From Magnetococcales bacterium (GTDB taxonomy: Bacteria; Pseudomonadota; Magnetococcia; Magnetococcales; Magnetaquicoccaceae): a stretch of DNA of 11,329 nucleotides. The stretch is from NCBI GenBank assembly GCA_015228895.1, contig JADGCR010000058.1:1-11329 (forward strand). Direction: 5' to 3'. The notes under the pieces are model-generated. The model saw only the letters and a program-made list of their open reading frames with translations, had not been told where the DNA came from and ran no database searches. Of the stretch, positions 6,340-11,329 are shown piece after piece (position 1 is the first letter of the stretch; the number at the start of each line of letters is the position of its first letter). A program made the position numbers and the translations under genes.

Positions 6340-8820
6340 TTGATTTTGATTGAAACCTTTTATCGCCTGATGGCCCTGCTTTGCGGTCTGCTGGGCCTGG
6401 GCGTATTGGTGGGCTGGCATGCCCATGTGCCGTCCATCGTTCAGTTCTCCCCTTCCTCTGTCCCCATGCAATACAATACCGCCGTTGGTTTTTTGTGCTC
6501 CGGGGTGGGCCTGTTCGCCCTGGACCGTCGATACGTCACGCCGGCAACCGCGCTTGGCTTGCTGGTCGCGCTGCTGGGAGGTCTGACATTGGCGGAATAC
6601 CTCTGGGGACTGGATCTGGGCATCGACGAGCTGCTCATGCGTCATTTCATCACCGTGAAAACCTCTCATCCAGGTCGCATGGCGCCCAATACCGCGCTCT
6701 GTTTTCTTCTCACCGGCTTGGCGATCCTGCGTCGTGGCCCGTTCCCCACGCACCGCGTCCCGTGGCTGGGGACGGGAACCCTGGGGGGAATCGTCATTAC
6801 GTTGGGCTTTGCGACCACCTTGGGCTATTACGCAGAACTGGAGGAAGCATACGCATGGCTCCGGTATACCCACATGGCCCTGCCGACGGCCCTGGGCTTC
6901 ATCGGTCTGGGGGCGGGGCTGGCGGCATGGGCCTGGCGGCAAAGCATGACGCAACAGGCCATTCTGCCCCAGTGGGTGATCCAGACCACAGGGCTGGGAG
7001 GGGTGGTGCTGACGCTGACCCTGTGGATCGCCTTTTTGAGCCTGGAAGAGCGGGTGCAGCACCTTGGCACCCAACAAGCCACCCATGGCAGCCATCTCAT
7101 TCTTTTTCTGGGGGCGGCCTTGACCCTGGCCCTGGTGCTCTCCCTGCGCCTGTTGCGCGTCTCCCAGCGCCAATTCCAGGATCTGGAGGCCGTCCGTGTC
7201 ACCCTTCTGCAGGAGACCAAAGCGCACAAACACGCCTCCCTCTCCCTGCTGCGCGACCGTTCCCTGTTGCGCTCTCTGCTCGACTCCATTCCAGACATCA
7301 TTTTCGTCAAGGATCACCAGTTCCGTTTCGTCGAGTACAACAAAGCCTTCGAGAAGCGTGTGGGCCGGTCCGGCAGTTTGAGCGGCAAGGATGTCTTCGA
7401 CCTTTTCCCGGCGCATGAAGCGCAGGAGTACCTCGAATCGGACCGGCGTCTGGTGGCGCAGGGCAAGACCATCCAGTTCGAGGAGGTGGTCGTCCAGGCG
7501 GATGGGACGAAACGGCATTACGATACCATCAAGATGCCCTTTTCAGGTCCTGACCATCAATTTCTGGGGCTGATCGGCATCTGCCGCGAGGTGACCGAGC
7601 GCAAGCAGGCCGAAGAGGCGTTGCAATACGCCAAAGATCAGGCCGAATCGGCCACCCGGGCCAAGGGAGAGTTTCTGGCCACCATGAGCCACGAAATTCG
7701 CACCCCCATGAATGTGGTGCTGGGGATGTCGGAACTGTTGCTGGAAACCAACCTCAACACGGCGCAACGTCATTTTGTCCAGACCATGCACCAGTCGGGC
7801 AAGGCCATGTTGGGGGTGATCAACGACATCCTGGATTTCTCCCGCATCGAGGCGGGTCAACTCACCCTGGACGACCACCCCTTCTCCCCCCGCCAGGTCA
7901 TGGAGGAGACCGTCCACCTGATGCGCATGTCCGCCGCGGACAAAGGACTCACCCTCACCGGACAGGCCGCCCGGGAAGTCCCGGAAACCGTGCTGGGGGA
8001 CGATGGCCGGGTGCGTCAGGTGCTCATCAACCTGTTGGGCAACGCCATCAAGTTCACCCACCAGGGGACCATCGAAGCCCAGCTGATCCCCCACCCCCAA
8101 AAACCCCACACGCTGCTCTTCAGCGTGGTGGATTCCGGCATCGGCATCTTGCCGGAAAACCTGGAACGCATCTTCGAACGGTTCACCCAGGCCGACACCT
8201 GGATCACCAGGCGCTATGGGGGGACCGGTCTGGGACTGGCGATCTCCCGGCGTCTGGTGGAACGGATGGGAGGCAAAATCTGGGCGGAGAGCCGGACGGG
8301 ACAGGGCAGCGCCTTTTTCTTCACCCTGCCCGCTCCCGCCGTCACCGCCGCATCACCACAACAGGAGCGCGTCGAACCAACCACGAACGACACCACTCAA
8401 AGCCTGCATATTCTCCTGGCGGAAGATTCTCCAGACAGTCAGGTCCTGTTCCGGGTCTACCTGAAACACACCCCACACCGTCTGGTGATCGTCAATGATG
8501 GACTGGAAGCCGTGACGCGGGTGCGCAGGGAGGACTTCGATCTCGTCCTGATGGATATCCAAATGCCCAACATGGACGGTTACGCCGCCACCCGCGCCAT
8601 ACGCCAGTGGGAAAACAACATGGGACGGCGACCCATGGCCATCCTCGCCCTGAGCGCCCACGCCTCCGCCAGCAGAAAAGGGGAGAGCCTGACCGCCGGA
8701 TGCGACGATCATCTGACCAAGCCGATCCATAAAAAGGCGTTTCTGGAGGCCATCGATGCGGTGGGCAGAAGGTTGGCGGAGGAGGCGGAACGACCCGCGC
8801 CGGAAGCGTCTCCCCCCTGA
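6340..8820 (+). CDS. Membrane-bound hybrid sensor histidine kinase (multi-TM, PAS, HisKA, HATPase, receiver)
   Basis: This 826-residue protein has, in order, an N-terminal membrane region (about eight hydrophobic helices, roughly residues 9-270), a short linker helix (270-310), a PAS domain (about 308-420) ending in ICREVTERKQAEEAL, a HisKA dimerisation domain with phospho-acceptor His451 in SHEIRTP, and a HATPase domain with N box around Asn564/Asn568, G1 box DSGIGI (598-603), F box IFERFTQAD (611-619) and G2 box GGTGLGL (627-633). A C-terminal receiver follows with Glu695/Asp696, phospho-acceptor Asp739, Ser772 and Lys794. All catalytic residues look intact. It should autophosphorylate His451 in response to a membrane or PAS signal and pass phosphate to its own Asp739. 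No Hpt domain or response regulator gene is adjacent, so the output is unknown. The start is TTG 6340, with AAGAG 7 nt upstream; an in-frame stop lies at 6319-6321 and the first ATG is at 6370. The membrane part is unnamed to me and contains a three-fold repeat. Confidence 0.93.
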   Translation: MILIETFYRLMALLCGLLGLGVLVGWHAHVPSIVQFSPSSVPMQYNTAVGFLCSGVGLFALDRRYVTPATALGLLVALLGGLTLAEYLWGLDLGIDELLMRHFITVKTSHPGRMAPNTALCFLLTGLAILRRGPFPTHRVPWLGTGTLGGIVITLGFATTLGYYAELEEAYAWLRYTHMALPTALGFIGLGAGLAAWAWRQSMTQQAILPQWVIQTTGLGGVVLTLTLWIAFLSLEERVQHLGTQQATHGSHLILFLGAALTLALVLSLRLLRVSQRQFQDLEAVRVTLLQETKAHKHASLSLLRDRSLLRSLLDSIPDIIFVKDHQFRFVEYNKAFEKRVGRSGSLSGKDVFDLFPAHEAQEYLESDRRLVAQGKTIQFEEVVVQADGTKRHYDTIKMPFSGPDHQFLGLIGICREVTERKQAEEALQYAKDQAESATRAKGEFLATMSHEIRTPMNVVLGMSELLLETNLNTAQRHFVQTMHQSGKAMLGVINDILDFSRIEAGQLTLDDHPFSPRQVMEETVHLMRMSAADKGLTLTGQAAREVPETVLGDDGRVRQVLINLLGNAIKFTHQGTIEAQLIPHPQKPHTLLFSVVDSGIGILPENLERIFERFTQADTWITRRYGGTGLGLAISRRLVERMGGKIWAESRTGQGSAFFFTLPAPAVTAASPQQERVEPTTNDTTQSLHILLAEDSPDSQVLFRVYLKHTPHRLVIVNDGLEAVTRVRREDFDLVLMDIQMPNMDGYAATRAIRQWENNMGRRPMAILALSAHASASRKGESLTAGCDDHLTKPIHKKAFLEAIDAVGRRLAEEAERPAPEASPP

Positions 8821-8821
8821 A

Positions 8822-8834
8822 CGGCCTTCGGCCG
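8822..8834. other. Short GC hairpin between convergent genes
   Basis: CGGCC and GGCCG form a 5-bp stem around TTC, immediately after the kinase stop codon and 16 nt from the DUF411 stop codon. It has no T-run on either strand. It may help end or protect transcripts, but is not a convincing intrinsic terminator. Confidence 0.25.
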
Positions 8835-8850
8835 GAACAGGCCCGCCCCC

Positions 8851-9333
8851 CTACTCCTCCGCGAACACCCTGGGGGGGGTCTCCAGGGTATAGACGGTCC
8901 ATTTCACCTTGGCTCCCGGCATTCCGGGCACGCCGGTGGGCATGCCGGGAAGGGCGATGCCGGGGATGTCCGGTTTTTCCGTCAACAGTCGTCGCAGGAT
9001 GTGCAGAGGCACATGACCCTCCACGATGTAGCCGCCGATTCTGGTGGTATGGCAGGATTCCATCTCCTTGCCGATCCCCAATGACCGCTTGACCGGTTCC
9101 ATGTCCATGACGGACTCCACCTCCACCGCCACGCCCTGTTCCTTGAGAAAGTCCACATAGCCGGTGCAACAGCCGCAATAGGGCGATTTGTACACCAGGG
9201 CCGCCCGCGCATCCCGGGGCAGCGGGGGGGACGACACCTCCGCGCCCTGCGCCAGGGAAACCGCTCCGAACAGACCGGCCAACACGCCACCGATCATCCA
9301 CCCTGTGTGCTTTCCATCCGTGCTCCCTGACAT
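8851..9333 (-). CDS. Exported DUF411 family metal-binding-like protein
   Basis: This 160-residue protein belongs to the DUF411 family, small exported proteins often found near copper and other metal resistance genes. Residues 1-31 look like a signal peptide, with a hydrophobic core at 13-28 and cleavage after AQGA. The family pattern follows: YKSPYCGCC with Cys53, Cys55 and Cys56, then SCHT with Cys94 and His95, GGYIVEGHVP at 100-109, and PDIPGIALPGMPTGVPGMPG. The cysteines could bind copper or act as a thioredoxin-like redox site. The start is ATG 9333 because CAGGAG lies 6 nt upstream. A TTG at 9378 overlapping the upstream stop as TTGA is an alternative, but it would put 15 extra residues before the signal peptide. 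It lies 41 nt downstream of the FHA gene on the same strand, so the two are probably co-transcribed. No copper ATPase, oxidase or regulator is visible nearby. Confidence 0.9.
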   Translation of the reverse strand: MSGSTDGKHTGWMIGGVLAGLFGAVSLAQGAEVSSPPLPRDARAALVYKSPYCGCCTGYVDFLKEQGVAVEVESVMDMEPVKRSLGIGKEMESCHTTRIGGYIVEGHVPLHILRRLLTEKPDIPGIALPGMPTGVPGMPGAKVKWTVYTLETPPRVFAEE

Positions 9334-9339
9334 CGGCAT

Positions 9340-9345
9340 CTCCTG
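9340..9345 (-). promoter_or_regulatory. Ribosome binding site of the DUF411 gene
   Basis: The minus strand reads CAGGAG, 6 nt before ATG 9333. This decides the start against the nearer ATG at 9339, which directly abuts the site, and the upstream TTG at 9378. Confidence 0.6.
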
Positions 9346-9374
9346 CGCGGCATTGATAAACGGGATGAGGGACG

Positions 9375-10517
9375 TCAAGTCCCGGCCAAATGACGATACA
9401 AGGTGCTCGGAAACATGAGGGTGAACTCATGGCGTCCGATCTTGACCTTGTCGCCGTCGAACAACTCCTTCTCCCCGGACCCCACATCCACGCCGTTGAC
9501 GAACACGCCATTGGTGGACTTCAGGTCCTGGATGAAATATTGCCCCGCATCCCCGAAACGGATTCTGGCGTGACGGGTGGAAATGGCGTCATCCCCCATC
9601 ATGAGATCGTTGTCCACCCCCCGACCGATGGTGAGCACTTCCGCGCCGTCCTCCTCGATCCGTTCGGGACGCAGCAACGGATAGATGGAGCGCCCCAGTA
9701 TCTTGACCTGAACCGCCTGCTGTCCGGCGGAGACATCCGGCAGAAAACCCTGGGTGGCGTCCGGGTCCATGCCCGCCACCCGCACCCCGTAACCCCGGAA
9801 CACCCCGGACCCCACCAGACTGGGATGATGCATCAGTTGGGTGAAGAAATCCTGGTTGTGCCGGCCCGCCACATCCTTGAGTTCCTTGTAGTTGGCCTGA
9901 CCCAGGGCATTCACCAGCTGCCGGATGCGCATCTCCGGCATGATCCCCCGCAGACGCAGAAACAGGGCGCTGGGCGCCAGCAACAGAAAACGGAACCGTC
10001 CAAAGGCGACGGAATCCCCCTCGCACAGTTCGGTCTCCTGGGTGATGGGCCGGTTGTTGACATAGACCGGATTAGAACCACCCAGCGTCCGAATCCGGAA
10101 ACGGGTGCCACGCTTCACGTGGATCACCGCCTGGGTCCTGGAAACCGCGTAATCGGCCATGACGAAGTCGTTCTCGTGGGTGCGTCCCATGGTGAAGGAG
10201 TGAACACCGTTGGCCGACGGAGCGGACTTGCGAAACACATAGACCACTTCGGTCAGGGAACCGGTCACCGGCGAGGTGTTCACCTCCATCTGGGCGGGCT
10301 TGAACAGAACGGTTTCCACCGCGTCGCTTTTGGAAGGGGTGATCTTGCCACGGATGACCTGATCGCCCGCCAACACCCAGTGACCCAGCAGGCGGATGAA
10401 GGTCTGCTCCGCGCACTCCTGGGCCAAACGGTAAAGGTCTCGGTAATTCAGCCTCCCTCCCTCGCCAAGGAGATCGACGACGCTGGTGATGATGGATTGA
10501 CGGGGCATGTATGACAT
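9375..10517 (-). CDS. Double-FHA domain protein built from a duplicated helical-plus-FHA unit
   Basis: This 380-residue protein has no signal peptide or membrane segment and is probably cytoplasmic. FHA domains bind phosphothreonine peptides. FHA2 (about 293-368) is canonical: IGR at 297-299, Ser313 in ISTRHA, STNG at 334-337 and Asn341. FHA1 (about 106-180) keeps MGR at 110-112 and Ser126, but has Gln129 where FHA2 has His316 and NPVYVNN in place of TNGVFVN, so its phosphopeptide binding may be weakened. Each FHA is preceded by a related helical module (residues 14-57 and 199-242) of a type I do not recognise. The start is ATG 10517; an in-frame ATG at 10508 is also possible, and the ribosome sites are poor for both. 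A TATGAT at 10560-10555 on the minus strand could be its -10, but with a weak -35. It is followed by the DUF411 gene. No Ser/Thr kinase, phosphatase or type VI secretion gene is visible, so the partner is unknown. Confidence 0.9.
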   Translation of the reverse strand: MSYMPRQSIITSVVDLLGEGGRLNYRDLYRLAQECAEQTFIRLLGHWVLAGDQVIRGKITPSKSDAVETVLFKPAQMEVNTSPVTGSLTEVVYVFRKSAPSANGVHSFTMGRTHENDFVMADYAVSRTQAVIHVKRGTRFRIRTLGGSNPVYVNNRPITQETELCEGDSVAFGRFRFLLLAPSALFLRLRGIMPEMRIRQLVNALGQANYKELKDVAGRHNQDFFTQLMHHPSLVGSGVFRGYGVRVAGMDPDATQGFLPDVSAGQQAVQVKILGRSIYPLLRPERIEEDGAEVLTIGRGVDNDLMMGDDAISTRHARIRFGDAGQYFIQDLKSTNGVFVNGVDVGSGEKELFDGDKVKIGRHEFTLMFPSTLYRHLAGT

Positions 10518-10611
10518 CCATTAGGCACAGTTGCTCGATTGAAAATCGGAGACGATCATAAACCAAGACCGGCACAAAAGCGACTCCGAATCCACACAAA
10601 AACGCATTGAC

Positions 10612-10641
10612 TTGCCAACACGCCATTTCATGGATTATGGT
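10612..10641 (+). promoter_or_regulatory. Candidate promoter for acnB
   Basis: TTGCCA (10612-10617) and TATGGT (10636-10641) are 18 nt apart. TTGACT at 10607-10612 overlaps but has no well-placed -10. Transcription would start near 10648, with a leader of about 60 nt. Apart from a 5-bp hairpin at 10536-10548 (CGATT/AATCG) I see nothing else in 10518-10710. Confidence 0.35.
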
Positions 10642-10695
10642 TAACGTATCGTCCCAGTGGATGATCTGGATGCATTGGCTCCCGTATTATTGATC

Positions 10696-10701
10696 AAGGA
10701 G
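10696..10701 (+). promoter_or_regulatory. Ribosome binding site of acnB
   Basis: AAGGAG is present 9 nt before ATG 10711, the strongest ribosome site in the window, as expected for an abundant central-metabolism enzyme. Confidence 0.75.
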
Positions 10702-10710
10702 AACGAATTC

Positions 10711-11329
10711 ATGCTCGAAGCCTATCGTCAACATGTCGCCGAACGGGCCAAACAGGGAGTTCCCCCCCTGCCTTTGAACGCCCAACAAACTGCGGAAGTG
10801 ACCAAACTGCTGGAAAATCCCCCGGCCGGAGAAGCGGATTTCCTGAAAGACCTGCTGGTCAATCAAGTCCCTCCCGGTGTGGATGACGCTGCCAAGGTCA
10901 AGGCGGAGTTCCTCGACAGCGTGGCGCAGGGAAAACGCTCCTGCCCGGTCATTGACCGCAAGGAGGCGGTACGCCTGCTGGGTACCATGATCGGCGGATT
11001 CAACGTCATGCCCCTGATCAACCTGTTGGACAGCGCCGAACTGGCGGATGGCGCCGTGGCCGCCCTGTCCAACACCCTGATGATCTACGACGCTTTCGAC
11101 ACCCTGGCCACCAAGGCCAAAAGCAATGCCAACGCCAAGCAGGTGTTGCAGAACTGGGCCGACGCCACCTGGTTCACCTCCCGTCCCCCCATGCCCGAGG
11201 AGGTAACCGTCACCCTGTTCCAGGTGGCGGGCGAGACCAATACCGATGACCTCTCCCCGGCTTCCGAGGCGTGGAGCCGTCCCGATGTGCCGGTTCATGC
11301 CCTCTCCATGCTGGTGACGCGCCAACCCG
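10711..11329 (+). CDS. acnB: Aconitate hydratase B (aconitase B), N-terminal part
   Basis: The first 206 residues are present and the gene runs off the right edge; full AcnB is about 860 residues. It closely matches the known AcnB N-terminus: MLEAYRQHVAERA at the start, NPPAGEADFL at 36-45, NQVPPGVD at 51-58, LLGTMIGGFNV at 89-99, and GETNTDDLSPASEAWSRPD at 174-192, where the swivel domain begins. The N-terminal HEAT-like domain is specific to AcnB and absent from AcnA. The enzyme isomerises citrate to isocitrate through cis-aconitate with a [4Fe-4S] cluster in the citric acid cycle, and often also acts on 2-methylisocitrate. The cluster cysteines and most of the active site lie outside the window. 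It starts its own unit, divergent from the FHA gene. Confidence 0.97.
   Translation, partial: MLEAYRQHVAERAKQGVPPLPLNAQQTAEVTKLLENPPAGEADFLKDLLVNQVPPGVDDAAKVKAEFLDSVAQGKRSCPVIDRKEAVRLLGTMIGGFNVMPLINLLDSAELADGAVAALSNTLMIYDAFDTLATKAKSNANAKQVLQNWADATWFTSRPPMPEEVTVTLFQVAGETNTDDLSPASEAWSRPDVPVHALSMLVTRQP

Noticed and set aside
6304..7518. Long minus-strand frame opposite the sensor kinase, with AAGGAGG-like sequence near its end.
   Set aside because: Low-complexity Gln-rich antisense of a clear membrane, PAS and kinase gene. The SD-like sequence at 6312-6318 on the minus strand leads only to a very short frame.
9390..10514. Plus-strand 374-codon frame opposite the double-FHA gene, and a minus-strand frame 10687-11325 opposite acnB.
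   Set aside because: Both are antisense shadows of genes with clear family motifs.
1..11329. CRISPR arrays, transposases, integrases, tRNA or rRNA genes and attachment sites.
   Set aside because: I looked for spaced direct repeats, terminal inverted repeats, recombinase motifs and tRNA-like segments by eye and found none.

Overview
This window looks like chromosomal DNA from a GC-rich Gram-negative bacterium, most likely a member of the Pseudomonadota. The grounds are a proteobacterial-type aconitase B, a TrmL-type tRNA methyltransferase, periplasmic DsbA-like and DUF411 proteins with Sec-type signal peptides, and a large membrane-bound hybrid histidine kinase. A magnetotactic Magnetococcia-like or deltaproteobacterial source would fit the style of the kinase and the large PPDK-like protein, but this is only an impression. 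I see no tRNA, rRNA, CRISPR array, insertion sequence, phage gene or integrase. The gene content is housekeeping plus signalling.

Layout. (1) 1-3454, minus strand: the 5' 1151 codons of a very large protein. About 920 residues of mostly helical sequence of unknown function come first, followed by the start of a pyruvate phosphate dikinase (PPDK)-type ATP-binding domain, and the gene runs off the left edge. (2) 3455-3671: an upstream region holding a plausible minus-strand promoter and a perfect 7-nt inverted repeat overlapping it. (3) 3672-5525, plus strand: a tight operon of two tandem RatA/COQ10-type START-domain proteins (about 55% identical, no gaps) and an exported DsbA-like thiol oxidoreductase whose start overlaps the previous stop (ATGA). 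(4) 5541-5560: a hairpin terminator shared with the convergent trmL gene (5550-6041, minus), whose stop codon lies at the loop. (5) 6042-6339: a divergent promoter region with a good sigma-70-like promoter and a leader hairpin. (6) 6340-8820, plus strand: a hybrid sensor kinase (multi-helix membrane domain, PAS, HisKA, HATPase, receiver). (7) 8851-10517, minus strand: a two-gene unit of an internally duplicated double-FHA protein followed by an exported DUF411 protein with a CGCC motif. (8) 10518-10710: a divergent promoter region. (9) 10711 to the right edge, plus strand: the N-terminal part of acnB.

How the genes may work together. The RatA/COQ10-like proteins are expected to bind hydrophobic ligands (quinones or lipids) or act on ribosomes. 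Their coupling to a periplasmic thiol oxidoreductase suggests, without proving, a link to respiratory or envelope redox. AcnB and the PPDK-like protein both act near central carbon metabolism but are not adjacent. The kinase and the FHA protein are signalling proteins in separate transcription units.

The least ordinary items are the 2 x (helical module + FHA) duplication, the three-fold repeat of a two-helix unit in the sensor kinase membrane domain, and the roughly 920-residue N-terminal extension on the PPDK-like protein. I do not see convincing evidence of a new multi-gene defence or mobile system here.
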